Source of the DNA: Lewinellaceae bacterium
GTDB lineage: Bacteria > Bacteroidota > Bacteroidia > Chitinophagales > Saprospiraceae
DNA length: 64,000 nucleotides
Direction of reading: 5' to 3'
Assembly: GCA_024644235.1 (NCBI GenBank)
Contig: JAHELJ010000004.1
Span: forward strand, 124,001 to 188,000
In this document: positions 1-10,100 of the stretch, in pieces
Position numbering within the stretch: the first letter of the stretch is position 1
Layout of the letters: each line of letters begins with the position of its first letter
The notes under the pieces: model-generated
The model's input: the letters and a program-made list of their open reading frames with translations, nothing else
Told to the model about the DNA's origin: nothing
Databases searched by the model: none
Program-made: the position numbers and the translations under genes

Positions 1-850
1 CGTCTTCTACCAGGCAAGCAAGAATATATTGGCGCTGTGGGCCCCATACCAAAATGGAATCTGAGTGATAAGACCGCCAGGAACCAGACTTTCGAAACAG
101 CTTAGCCCTGGGCGCAGTACGATCAAGGGTGTTGACAAATTTATGATTCAGGGCAGGATCAACCAGGATGTCCAACATCTGTTTGCTCCGAGCCGGACTG
201 ACCAATTTCCCAAAAGCCAATAAATAGTAGAACCGACAAACCTGGGAAACCGAAGCTGCATGGCTTAGGCCCTTTATTGGATCTGGATAACGTCTACCCT
301 GAGCGGCATATCGCTTTCCCACCCAAAGTCCACCTCCGTACTCCTCGTCGTAGAGTTCGTAACGGGGATCGGTTAGAACGCTTTCAATCTTTTCGTATCC
401 CACTAAATCAATCATTCTTGTGGAAGCCTGGTTATCAGATTTACTGATCATTAGTTTCAGATCCCTTTGCACAGCCTCCGTGTCTTCGATCTCCTGCCTC
501 TCAAGAGCATCAACTACTGCTAAGAGAATGGCAATTTTCGGCAGGCTAGCTGCATACATCATTTCATTACCATTTACCCTTGCATATCGAACCGCTTCCG
601 GATCACTCAGGTCTACGATTCCCACTGACATCCTCTTGGATGACACCATTTTATTCCACTTTGAATTCGATTGAATACAACGGTCTAACAAGACTTGAAG
701 ATCATCATCCTGTAATGATCGCAAGGGCTGCACGGAAGTCCCGATATCGAAGGGAAGAGCTGATGAACTGCCATTCTGTGCCCAGGTGGAAATACACAGA
801 ACAACGGATAGAACGAGGGGGGTGGCAAGTTTGATTAATTTGTTACACAT
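1..850 (-). CDS. Class A beta-lactamase-like serine hydrolase (3' end cut off by the window)
   Basis: Reading the minus strand from an ATG at 850-848 gives 283 open codons that run off the window start. The first 24 or so residues form a signal peptide (MCNKLIKLATPLVLSVVLC...), so the protein is exported. It carries the three signatures of the serine beta-lactamase/penicillin-binding fold: SLPK (nucleophile Ser102, Lys105), SDN (138-140) and KSG (254-256). The distance from SxxK to SDN is only about 36 residues, against about 60 in classical class A enzymes, and I see no clear ExxLN omega-loop motif. A true antibiotic-degrading enzyme is therefore uncertain; the atypical 'beta-lactamase 2' family of serine hydrolases fits better. 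It is divergent from the M29-like gene at 1018. Confidence 0.8.
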   Translation of the reverse strand, partial: MCNKLIKLATPLVLSVVLCISTWAQNGSSSALPFDIGTSVQPLRSLQDDDLQVLLDRCIQSNSKWNKMVSSKRMSVGIVDLSDPEAVRYARVNGNEMMYAASLPKIAILLAVVDALERQEIEDTEAVQRDLKLMISKSDNQASTRMIDLVGYEKIESVLTDPRYELYDEEYGGGLWVGKRYAAQGRRYPDPIKGLSHAASVSQVCRFYYLLAFGKLVSPARSKQMLDILVDPALNHKFVNTLDRTAPRAKLFRKSGSWRSYHSDSILVWGPQRQYILACLVED

Positions 851-1017
851 ATTGCACTTACCTGCAGGAAATTGACTGCAGTCTATAATGCGCTATAAAC
901 TCCAATAGAGGGGTAATTAGTTTCCAAAATCGCAATTATTTTTCAAGAAGTCTTTAGTTGGTATTTTCATTGGGTCCATCAACTTTTGGTCCTGCTTCTG
1001 AATTCGTAAATTAAGGT

Positions 1018-2184
1018 ATGCTAAAGTTAATGCAGGGTGTCATCGCGACAATTATATTTCTTTTCGTAAATCTTGGATGTATGAACCAGAATGATCCTGA
1101 GCAAGGCGAAATGTTGGATTATCGCTCTTTAGCCAAATGTCTGGTAGAACGAATTGATCCTCAGCCCGGAGAGAGGGTTTGGATGTTGGCTCATCCGGAC
1201 CTGCACACCAGTCTAATCGATCATTTACGTGAGCAACTAGAGCCATTTGAAATCACTGATTTGGGTGTCTCCAGTGTTACCATTGACAGCCCTGATCATT
1301 GGTCAACAGAGTTTACCCGGGGAATGGAGGGCCTGGAAGTAGGAATCCTTAATTCCTATTTGTCGACTGTAGATTTGGGGATAATGCTACCTGGTGCTTC
1401 TACGGCTGATGCTGCCTATGTGGCCATGCAGGATGTGCTTCGTAGCGGAAAAGGAAGAACGGTGCACTTTCATTGGTCGGGAGCCTACGATCTGGATCAT
1501 GGTCTGATGGAGATTACTCCTTCGATCGATAGCTTTTATCAGCAAGCCGTTCTTGAAACAAACTACCGTCAGCTCAGTCAACATCAGGAAACATTCGAGG
1601 CAGCCATGCGTGGCCAGGTGATCCGAGTCACGACCCCTGCCGGAACAGATCTTCGATTTGAGATTGGTGACAGACCAGTGACCCTCCAGGACGGAAATGC
1701 TTCAGCTGCTCGTGCAGAGGAGGCAGAAAACCTCATCGACCTCGAAATAGAGATTCCCGCTGGAGCGATTCGGGTGGCGCCAATTGAGGAATCGGTCAAC
1801 GGTCAGATTGCCTTTCCAGATGCTTTATGGAATGGCAGCCCGGTAACTGGACTGCTAATGACTTTTGGAGAGGGCAAAGTCGTAAATTGGGAAGCTCAAA
1901 CCGGATCCGAACATGTTGCTGGCGAATTGCAATCGGCCGGACCAGAGGGTCGTGCATTCCGTGAGTTTGCACTAGGTTTTAATCCCCTACTCACAATACC
2001 CCAAGATGACCCATGGATCCCATATTACGGTTATGGTGCTGGAGTGGTCCGACTGTCCCTGGGTGACAATACTGAATTGGGTGGCTTGGTTGGAGGTGGT
2101 TACGTTCGGTGGAATTTCTTCATTGACGCGACGGTATTTGCTGGTGATCAGAAATGGGTGGAGGAGGGTCATCTCATTCGATAA
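1018..2184 (+). CDS. Peptidase M29 (aminopeptidase) homologue, probably not catalytic
   Basis: A 388-residue protein with an N-terminal hydrophobic segment ending in LGC, perhaps a lipoprotein signal although the lipobox is not canonical. The body resembles M29 metallo-aminopeptidases (AmpS/AmpT): an N-terminal Rossmann-like half, then TPAGTDL, IPAGAIRVAPIEESVNG and a C-terminal VVRLSLGDN...GGYVRWNFFID block. The two glutamate ligands have likely counterparts (the Glu of the IEESVNG segment and the Glu of REFALGFNP). The positions that hold His and His-x-Asp in active enzymes read as hydrophobic/Arg and Arg-Trp-Asn here. I infer an inactive or altered-metal relative. It overlaps the end of the convergent cyclase gene by 11 bases. 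Confidence 0.65.
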   Translation: MLKLMQGVIATIIFLFVNLGCMNQNDPEQGEMLDYRSLAKCLVERIDPQPGERVWMLAHPDLHTSLIDHLREQLEPFEITDLGVSSVTIDSPDHWSTEFTRGMEGLEVGILNSYLSTVDLGIMLPGASTADAAYVAMQDVLRSGKGRTVHFHWSGAYDLDHGLMEITPSIDSFYQQAVLETNYRQLSQHQETFEAAMRGQVIRVTTPAGTDLRFEIGDRPVTLQDGNASAARAEEAENLIDLEIEIPAGAIRVAPIEESVNGQIAFPDALWNGSPVTGLLMTFGEGKVVNWEAQTGSEHVAGELQSAGPEGRAFREFALGFNPLLTIPQDDPWIPYYGYGAGVVRLSLGDNTELGGLVGGGYVRWNFFIDATVFAGDQKWVEEGHLIR

Positions 2185-4138
2185 TGAAGTCTTTGGTAAG
2201 GGTACGATAACTTTCCATCTCAACTCTTGTAGATTCCAGGATCTCATTAAATTCTGGTTGTTCACGTAAGTTCTCGAAGCAAGGATTTGAAATAAGCCAA
2301 GGATAGCAAGGAAAACCATCCTGAATAGTGTAACGAATCCATTTGATGGCTTTGGGTAATTCCTGAAGGATGGAATATGCTTCTGCGATATTGCAGGTAA
2401 TATGGTGAAAGTGACCTAACCTTTGGCCATACTTGATAGCTTCCTGAATCCAGAATTCGGCGCCTTTTCCATCTCCCTTCAGCGCTTGAAAAACCGCCTT
2501 CATTCCGCAGTAGTCTGCATCTTCATGGAGGGATTGGGGAATGCTGTCTAGTCTGTTGAATGCTTCTTCTTTGCGATCCATAAATAGAAGACACTGGGAT
2601 ATGAGCACATCAGTACTTGGTGCCAATGATCCTTCCGGAACCCTTCGCAAAAGAGCTAGGGCGGCATCGAGATTTCCCCGATGGATTTCCAACCACCCAA
2701 ATCGAAAATGTCCATCAGTAAAGTAAGGATCTAATTGAGTTGTTTTCAGCGAAGCAGCATAAGCAAGGTCCAGCAATCCGACATGCCAGGTGACTCGGGA
2801 CAGTTCATTGTAAGCCTCTGAAAGCATGGGGTCCTTTTTTATCGCATGAATGTATGCCTTAATGGCATCAGCATGAGGAAATCCGTTCTCTCGGGTCCAA
2901 AGAAGGTTGCCTTTGGCTAGATAAATATCAGCAAGATCCTCATCGAGTGCCCGAGCTTTTTCAAGGGCAACATAAGCCCTTTTCTCCCATTGCTCTTTTG
3001 GATCATAGGTGAAGAACTGTTCAATATTTACCCTGGCCAGGGTGGCATATCCCAAGGCAAATTCTGGATCTAAGGAAAGAGCCCGCTCTAGAAGTTGCAT
3101 GGCCTTCAAATTGTGTTTTTGGGAACGCTTATTAAAATGAAATTTGGCTTGAAGGTATGCATCATATGCCTGGGAATTTTTTGGTTTCTCTCCAGGTGAT
3201 TTAGTTACGGTCTGATCAGGTTCCAGAAAGTTCACGATGTTCTGCGTAATCTTATCCTGCATCTCAAAAATGTCCTGTACCGATCCGTTAAACTGGCTTG
3301 ACCAAATATGGTAGCCTTCCTCCAGATCAGAGAGTTGCACATTGATTCTAAGCTGGTCACCCACTCTTCTTACACTGCCTTCGCAGATGATTGCAACGCC
3401 GAGTTGTTGACCCACGGCATCTCCATTCTTAAATTTGTTCCATAGATTCTTTACCGAAGATATTGAAGCAACTTTCATATCTGGTATTTGGCTCAAAGCA
3501 TGAGTGATATCCTCGCAGATACCTTCACAATAGTAAATCTGCTCCGGATCATCAGAGAGATTTCGAAAGGGTATCACCGCAATCGTTCGTTCATTTTCTT
3601 CATTCCGCTTCCCCTTTAGATCTCCAGGTAGTGGTACGGTTAGAAGGGGATGCGACAATGCATACAGCTCCAGATCCTGAGCGATATTTTTGAAAGCAAA
3701 TCGACCAAGTGACTGGCAAGGAAATTCTGATCGGTTACGGATTTTTTCAAAAACATTTTTGGAAAGCAAGACACTACCGGCTACTCCACTTGATTCGATT
3801 CTGGATGCAATGTTCACTCCATCTCCATAGATCTTTTGTCCATCAATCAGAACCTCTCCAATGTTTAATCCTATTCGAAGTGGGACACCGGGTTCATCCT
3901 GTAGGCTGATCTGCGTTTTGATGGCACTGCGTATGGCCTGTGTTGCACTATTGAAAATAGACAGACTCCCATCGCCATAAAAATGAAGTAATCTTCCGTT
4001 TTCCTTCAGTACTTGTTCAGTTACTACAGATTCATGGCGATTCGCTGAAGCAATTGCACTTGCCTCGTTGTGCTGCATCATAGTGCTATAACCAACTATG
4101 TCAGTAAACATGATTGCTGCTAGCCTGCGTTCAGCCAT
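2174..4138 (-). CDS. Class III adenylate/guanylate cyclase with TPR repeats
   Basis: A 654-residue protein. I start it at the ATG at 4138 (MAERRLAAIMFTD), because the longer frame begins with TTG at 4156 and adds only six residues. Residues 1-180 are a class III nucleotidyl cyclase domain: FTDIVGYS and FYGDGSL supply the two metal aspartates, and YGDGVNIASRIE supplies the transition-state Asn and Arg. The base-specifying Lys is replaced by His in the LLHFYGD segment. Residues about 190-330 (TIAVIPFRNLSDD...ICEGSVRRVGDQLRI) match the TolB-N/FlgO-like domain often placed between cyclase and TPR repeats in such proteins. TPR helices fill the rest. It probably makes a cyclic nucleotide in response to an unknown cytosolic signal. 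Confidence 0.85.
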   Translation of the reverse strand: MAERRLAAIMFTDIVGYSTMMQHNEASAIASANRHESVVTEQVLKENGRLLHFYGDGSLSIFNSATQAIRSAIKTQISLQDEPGVPLRIGLNIGEVLIDGQKIYGDGVNIASRIESSGVAGSVLLSKNVFEKIRNRSEFPCQSLGRFAFKNIAQDLELYALSHPLLTVPLPGDLKGKRNEENERTIAVIPFRNLSDDPEQIYYCEGICEDITHALSQIPDMKVASISSVKNLWNKFKNGDAVGQQLGVAIICEGSVRRVGDQLRINVQLSDLEEGYHIWSSQFNGSVQDIFEMQDKITQNIVNFLEPDQTVTKSPGEKPKNSQAYDAYLQAKFHFNKRSQKHNLKAMQLLERALSLDPEFALGYATLARVNIEQFFTYDPKEQWEKRAYVALEKARALDEDLADIYLAKGNLLWTRENGFPHADAIKAYIHAIKKDPMLSEAYNELSRVTWHVGLLDLAYAASLKTTQLDPYFTDGHFRFGWLEIHRGNLDAALALLRRVPEGSLAPSTDVLISQCLLFMDRKEEAFNRLDSIPQSLHEDADYCGMKAVFQALKGDGKGAEFWIQEAIKYGQRLGHFHHITCNIAEAYSILQELPKAIKWIRYTIQDGFPCYPWLISNPCFENLREQPEFNEILESTRVEMESYRTLTKDFIIE

Positions 4139-4210
4139 GACATGACAGGAATTCAATAGAACCTATAATTTACAAAGAAACCGTCTGGTATTTTTACTCC
4201 ATTGTTCCTG

Positions 4211-5266
4211 TCAGTCAATTGGCACAGGCAAGGAGAGATCCAACATTTTACTACTCTTCTTCAGTGAAACCATGACAGAAGGATGAAGAGATACGCCGTG
4301 GGCAAGCTGTTTTCGCCTGAGCTCAAGGGCTCGTTCTCCAGGCATTCTGACCGGTGGATCCCCCGCTCGGACTTCGGATTGCCGGCAGCGATCCACCAGA
4401 TGCTGCATTTCTGATTTGAAATGATCCAGACCACCAAATTGCGCCGGATCAAGAACCTGAATAAGTACGGACGAGCACCAACGTCCAGGGGGTTCGCTGC
4501 GACCTTTCCCACTCAAGGCGCTGGTAAGTGCTTCAACCAAAATCGCCAAGCCGAAGCCTTTGTATCCTAGATCTAGTCCACCGTTTGGCAGGATTACAGA
4601 AGGTGGGTCTTCGGCAAAATCCTTGGGATTACGGGTTGGAGTACCAGTTGAATCTAACATCCATGGCGCGTCAAAAAGTTCGCCGGCAGCTTTTTTACGC
4701 AGTACCATTCCGTTGGCCAGAGTAGACATGCTTGTGTCCAGAATGATCGGATCTGATTCTGTGGGAATACCATAAGCGATTGGATTAGGGCTGTATATCC
4801 CCTCAATACCTCCATGTGGAACGACAGTCTCGTTGTTCGGATCAGAAGAGTACAGGATAATCATCAAACCATGCTTGGTGGCCAATTCAGGATAGGATGC
4901 TAGTGAAGCGATGTGATGAGATCTCTGGATAGCTACATTCATGATCGGATGGAAGTCGATTCTTTCCAGGCACAGTTCAATAGCCTGATGTACCAACCAG
5001 GGGCCAGGGAGGAAATTTCCATTCCAGGTTATTGCTGATCCCTTGTCAGCCAGCACATCCGGAAACCCTTCTTTGGCCATGCCACCGGACTCAATCTCCC
5101 GGAGGTAGGGATAGAGCAATTGCAAGCCATGGGTAGTGTGACCCATCAGATCTGCCTCGACCAGCGTTTTGGCCATGATATCTGCTCGATCTACACTTAT
5201 TTCGATCTGCTGAAATGCAGAGGTCGCGAATTTTACGAGATCACTGGCATGATAGAATTGATCCAT
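4211..5266 (-). CDS. Ldh2/MDH2-type NAD(P)-dependent 2-oxoacid dehydrogenase
   Basis: A 351-residue member of the malate/L-lactate dehydrogenase (Ldh2) family, whose members reduce 2-keto acids such as 2,3-diketogulonate, ureidoglycolate partners and piperideine-2-carboxylate with NAD(P)H. Recognisable are GHTTHGLQLLYPYL near residue 40, the RSHHIASLASYPELA segment with the family histidine near residue 117, and GIYSPNPIAYGIPT (the NPIA signature) near residue 160. It is divergent from uxaA with only 50 bases between starts, so the pair probably shares control. UxaB/UxuB reductases, which are not of this family, are missing from the window. This enzyme is therefore a candidate for the reductase step of the uronate pathway; that role is inference. 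Confidence 0.85.
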   Translation of the reverse strand: MDQFYHASDLVKFATSAFQQIEISVDRADIMAKTLVEADLMGHTTHGLQLLYPYLREIESGGMAKEGFPDVLADKGSAITWNGNFLPGPWLVHQAIELCLERIDFHPIMNVAIQRSHHIASLASYPELATKHGLMIILYSSDPNNETVVPHGGIEGIYSPNPIAYGIPTESDPIILDTSMSTLANGMVLRKKAAGELFDAPWMLDSTGTPTRNPKDFAEDPPSVILPNGGLDLGYKGFGLAILVEALTSALSGKGRSEPPGRWCSSVLIQVLDPAQFGGLDHFKSEMQHLVDRCRQSEVRAGDPPVRMPGERALELRRKQLAHGVSLHPSVMVSLKKSSKMLDLSLPVPID

Positions 5267-5316
5267 AGAGCTACTGCTATTTTAATGTAAATTAGACATC
5301 TCAGTTTCAAATTAAT

Positions 5317-6966
5317 ATGAAAGGTTCATACCTGAAAATACATACCGATGATAATGTGTTGGTCGCTCTCAAACCACTATCAAAAGGTACAGTGCTACAA
5401 GATGACCAGCTGCATCTGCCGATTGTGGAAGAGATTCCGACCAAGCACAAGGTAACTCTTACCGATCTGCAACCAGGAGACAAGTTAATCATGTATGGCC
5501 TGACTGTAGGTCGCGCAACACAATTGATACCCAAGGGGAGCAGAATAAGTCGTGACAATACCGAACACTTTTCTTCAAGCTATTCTACCAAGAGCTCCGG
5601 AAAGCAGTGGAGGGAGCCAGATACAGACGGCTTCCGAGAAAAGTCCTTCATGGGCTATCATCGCCGGGATGGCAGTGTCGGTACACGTAATTTCTGGTTG
5701 GTCATACCGCTGGTCTTTTGTGAGAATAGAAACCTGGAAGTACTTCGAAGCAGTCTTGTGGAGCAGCTTGGCTATGCCTCACCTGCAAGATTCAGCATCG
5801 ATATCGATCCACTAATTAGAAAGTATAAAGAGGGTGCAAGTGCTGATGATATCCTTACACTCGAAGTGGATGAGAAGCCCCTGGTGTCCAGTGCATCAAG
5901 ACCATTTCCCAACGTGGATGGTATAAAGTTCCTTGCTCATGAAGGAGGATGCGGTTGTACAAGGGAGGATTCAGACGTGTTGTGCAGGCTGTTGGCCGGG
6001 TATATTAATAATCCGAACGTAGCTGGGGCAACAGTGCTAAGTCTCGGTTGTCAGAATGCACAGTTCTCAATCTTGTCTGAGGCTTTGAAGTCAATCGATC
6101 AGGGTGCCGGGAAGCCGGTCTATCTGCTCGAACAGCAGCAAAGCCGCTCGGAGAGACATTTTATCAAGGAGGCGGTTAAAAAGACTTTTGCTGGACTAAT
6201 GCTTGCTGATGAGGTGTCACGGTCTCCGGCATCACTAAGTCATTTGAATATCGGTCTGGAGTGTGGAGGGTCAGATGGATTTTCAGGCATTACGGCGAAT
6301 CCGGCACTGGGTCATACTTCTGATTTGATCGTGGCCCTGGGAGGACGTGCGATCCTGGCTGAGTTCCCGGAGTTGCATGGCGTGGAGCAGGATTTGATTG
6401 ACAGATGTATCAATGATAGCGTGGCTGAGAAGTTTGACAGACTGATGAGGAGCTATCACGACAGAGTCAGGCGTGATGGAAGTAGTTTTGCATGGAATCC
6501 TTCCCCAGGCAACATCCGAGACGGATTAATCACTGATGCCATGAAGTCAGCTGGTGCGGCACGAAAAGGTGGAAGTAGTCCAGTCGTCGGTGTGCTAGAT
6601 TACGCAGAGCAATCGCTAAGTCCCGGTTTACATCTGCTATGTACACCCGGAGGTGATGTCGAGAGTACAACTGGTCTGGCTGGCTCTGGAGCAAACATAA
6701 TTGTGTTTACGACGGGCCTTGGTACAGCTACGGGCAACGCTATTGCCCCTACCATAAAGATGTCCACCAATAGTGATCTGGCTTCGCGAATGCCGGATAT
6801 CATTGACATTAACGCCGGTACGATCATCACCGGAGAAGACTCGATCCAATCTAAGGGTGAAGAACTTCTGGATCTCATCATAAAGGTTGCAAGTGGTGCT
6901 ATGCCACATGCCGAACGGCTAGGTCAAGACGACTTCATTCCCTGGAAAAGGGGCATATCATTGTAA
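5317..6966 (+). CDS. uxaA: Altronate dehydratase
   Basis: A 549-residue protein. The first 70 residues are a SAF domain (the small domain of UxaA), starting YLKIHTDDNVLVALKPL. From about residue 105 (FMGYHRRDGSVGTRNFWLVIP) it is a full UxaA/GarD-type sugar-acid dehydratase, with HEGGCGCTREDSD, LSLGCQNAQ, GLECGGSDGFSG and GLGTATGNAIAPTIKMSTN; the cysteines and histidines suit an iron-dependent site. The enzyme converts D-altronate to 2-keto-3-deoxygluconate. It is about 50 residues longer than E. coli UxaA because of the linker after the SAF domain. It stands apart from the rest of the uronate genes, which form an operon on the other strand from 18396 down to 10344. Confidence 0.93.
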   Translation: MKGSYLKIHTDDNVLVALKPLSKGTVLQDDQLHLPIVEEIPTKHKVTLTDLQPGDKLIMYGLTVGRATQLIPKGSRISRDNTEHFSSSYSTKSSGKQWREPDTDGFREKSFMGYHRRDGSVGTRNFWLVIPLVFCENRNLEVLRSSLVEQLGYASPARFSIDIDPLIRKYKEGASADDILTLEVDEKPLVSSASRPFPNVDGIKFLAHEGGCGCTREDSDVLCRLLAGYINNPNVAGATVLSLGCQNAQFSILSEALKSIDQGAGKPVYLLEQQQSRSERHFIKEAVKKTFAGLMLADEVSRSPASLSHLNIGLECGGSDGFSGITANPALGHTSDLIVALGGRAILAEFPELHGVEQDLIDRCINDSVAEKFDRLMRSYHDRVRRDGSSFAWNPSPGNIRDGLITDAMKSAGAARKGGSSPVVGVLDYAEQSLSPGLHLLCTPGGDVESTTGLAGSGANIIVFTTGLGTATGNAIAPTIKMSTNSDLASRMPDIIDINAGTIITGEDSIQSKGEELLDLIIKVASGAMPHAERLGQDDFIPWKRGISL

Positions 6967-7025
6967 AAAAATCGAGCTAAGTAGGCCACTTCGAAACATT
7001 AACAACTTCTTAATCCGGAAGCCTA

Positions 7026-7033
7026 TAATTTTG
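7026..7033 (+). promoter_or_regulatory. Bacteroidota -7 promoter element (TAATTTTG)
   Basis: An exact match to TAnnTTTG lies 85 bases upstream of the cyclase-ATPase ATG at 7118. I do not see a good TTTG -33 partner at the usual 19-base distance, so only the -7 half supports it. Confidence 0.45.
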
Positions 7034-7117
7034 CCTTTTCGCTTGCGAATTTTGCTATGAGAGGTATGTTGACTGGCAGTTCGCTGCGATTGTTTTTTAA
7101 TAAATCTGCGCATTATT

Positions 7118-10100
7118 ATGTTGTGTTCATTTTGTCGCCAGGATAATCCTGAAGGTGCAAAATTTTGCAATCAATGCGGAAGACCTTTACTCATTCTGCA
7201 CGATGAGAACAAATCTGATTCCTCTCCCGTGGAAAGAAGGCAGTTGACGGTCATGTTCTGTGACTTGGTGGGATCAACCCAACTTTCCGGAAAATTGGAT
7301 GCTGAGATATTTCGATCATTAATTCTCGATTACCATCACCTGGTCGACGAAGTAGCCAAGCGGCATGATGGATTTGTTTCTCAGTATCTCGGTGATGGAC
7401 TTTTGATTTTTTTCGGGTTTCCAGTAGCTAGAGAAGACGCGGCTGTTGCAGCAGTGAGGTGTGGCTTGGAGATTGTTTCTGAAATCAACACATCCAGAAC
7501 TGATGCCTCCAGATTCAGCGAATTTCAGATATCGGTTAGAATAGGAATTCACACTGGTTTGGTCGTAGTGGACGATTCCCTGGCAATGGGAGAAGCGACG
7601 AATGTGGCCTCCCGGGTACAGAGCCAGGCTGCACCCAACCAACTCTTGATTAGCCGGCAAACTTTGCAGCTTGTTGAAGGTTACTTCAAGGTAAGGGATT
7701 TAGGACTCCGGAGGCTAAAAGGTATTTCAAAGAAAGTCAACCTGTATGAAGTGATCGCCTCTAGTGGTGCCAGAGACAGGGTGGATGTAAAGACTGGAAA
7801 AGGACTAACTCCGCTTATTGGTCGAGATATCGAAAGAGCTCAGCTGTTGTCAGCGCTTGATCAGGTCATGGCAGGATGGGGTTGCATAATACAATTGCTG
7901 GGAGATCCCGGAATGGGTAAGTCCAGACTGGTTGAATATGTGAAAGTACAGGCTCATCGCAAGAGAGTAATGGTTTGTGAGCTGAGATGTTCGATCTACA
8001 CTCAGCAAAGTTTTCTCTGGCCTGTAAAAGAAATGTTTGAAGAATTGATCCCCGGACTGAATAAGGTTGATGCTAAAGAAGAGAAGGCAATCCTGATCCG
8101 AAAATTTGCCAAGAGACATGATCTGGAAGAAATGAATATTTTGATGATTGGCTTTCTACTGGGAATAGAAATGGACAGCAGTCAGGATGAAATTAGGAAG
8201 CTGGCAGGTGATCAAAGAAGGCAAGCACTTTATTCCGCCCTGAATCATATATTAAGAAAAGTAGCTCACAGGAGTCATTTGGTATTGGTAGCTGAAGATT
8301 TGCATTGGTCAGATCCCACTACCATCGACTGGCTCCACGAATTTATTGCATCAATAAGACGGACTCCTATCCTTGTTGTGGCAACGGCCCGGCCGGTTTT
8401 TCAAGTTCCATGGAAGACATTGCCGACTGTCCAGGAGATCGTCGTGGACCGGTTAAGTCCTGAAGCTGCCAAAGCAATATGTCTACATCAGACCAACGCC
8501 AAGGCATTGCCACCAGTGGTTCTCGATGAGATCCTTGCCAAGACCGATGGGGTACCATTATTCATAGAAGAGCTGACCAGAATGGTGTTGGATTCAGGTC
8601 AACTGGTCCGGCGCAAAGGGTCCTTCCAACTTCGAGGCCAGTTAAAGCCTTTATCGATCCCAACGTCTCTTCAGGATTCACTGATTGCACGGTTGGATAT
8701 GATTGGCGGTGCTAAGGAAACAGCCCAACAGGCGGCAGTGATAGGCAGGGAGTTTTCAATTGCCTTGATGAAAGAGATGCACTCTGGCGACGAGATGATT
8801 CTCATCGATCATCTTAAACGCCTGGAGAGAGCTCAGTTGATAAAAAGAAAGGGAGAATTTGTTGATCCTCATCTTAGGTTTATGTTTAAACATGCGCTGA
8901 TCAGGGATGCAGCATATCAATCATTGCTTATTAGTAAGAGGAAGGAATATCATTCAATACTGGCCACTGCATTGATCGACCGGTTTCCTTCTGTGGTGGA
9001 GAAGCAACCTGAAGTGGTAGCGTACCATTTGACAAAGAGTGAAAGAAAGAAAGAGGCTGTCAGCTGGTGGTTTAAAGCGGGATCGGCAGCGATGGCCAGG
9101 TATGCAAATGGAGAAGCACTCCAGGATTTTCAGCAAGGCCTAGCGCTGCTGGAGAGTTTGCCCCAAACAGAAAGGGATAAAGAGCAAGAAATCGATTATC
9201 TCATGGCCACAGCAGGCCTGTTTGCTGTCACCCAGGGCTACAGTGTGATGGAGGTTGAGACACATTATAATCGTGCTTATCAACTGATTCAGTCTGTAGG
9301 ATCCTCAACGAAACTATTCTATGCCATCTGTGGCCTATGGTCGTATTATCTTACCAAGGCACAATTCTCCAAGAGCAAGCAATTGGGCAAGCAATTGCTT
9401 GAAATGGCCTCGGAAAGTGATGATAGTGCATTCAAGGTCATAGCAAATACATATGAAGGTAACCTGCGACTGTTCTTTGGAGAACTTGATGTGGCCTCTC
9501 ATCACTACAGGGAGGCTTTAAAATATTATAGTTTTGACCAACATCGTTCATTGACCTTTCTGGGTCATGGAGACCTTAAGGTGCTTACACTAACCTGCGG
9601 ATCGATGATTGTGTTCATTCAAGGTTATACAGATCTTTCGCATAGACTAATAAGTGAAGCCCTGGAGCTCGCTGAAATTGGGGAAGAACCAGTAAGTAAA
9701 TATTATGCCTATCACTTTGCCCGGTTCCATTATTATTTTGCACATCAGCCGAAGAAGCAACTAATGCTGGCAGAGAAAGCACTTGAGCTGGCGTTGGAGA
9801 AAAAGGATCAGTTTTGGATCTCAATGGGACATTTTTCCAAAGGAGCAGCTTTGACCAGAATGGGTGATCCCGCCGGGATAAAAATGATGGACGAAGGTTT
9901 TGAAGCAATTCAATCAATCGGCCTCTTTAATTGGAACACTGTGTTACTTACCTCACTCGCCGAATCCAGATTGCTACTTGGTCAGAAGAGTGAGGCGGTA
10001 TACTTTATTGACAAAGCTCGAAGAATGATGGAGCAAACGGGAGAGACATTTTATGGTCCTGAGGTTTTTCGGTTGAAAGCAAGGTTGACTTCCGACACCG

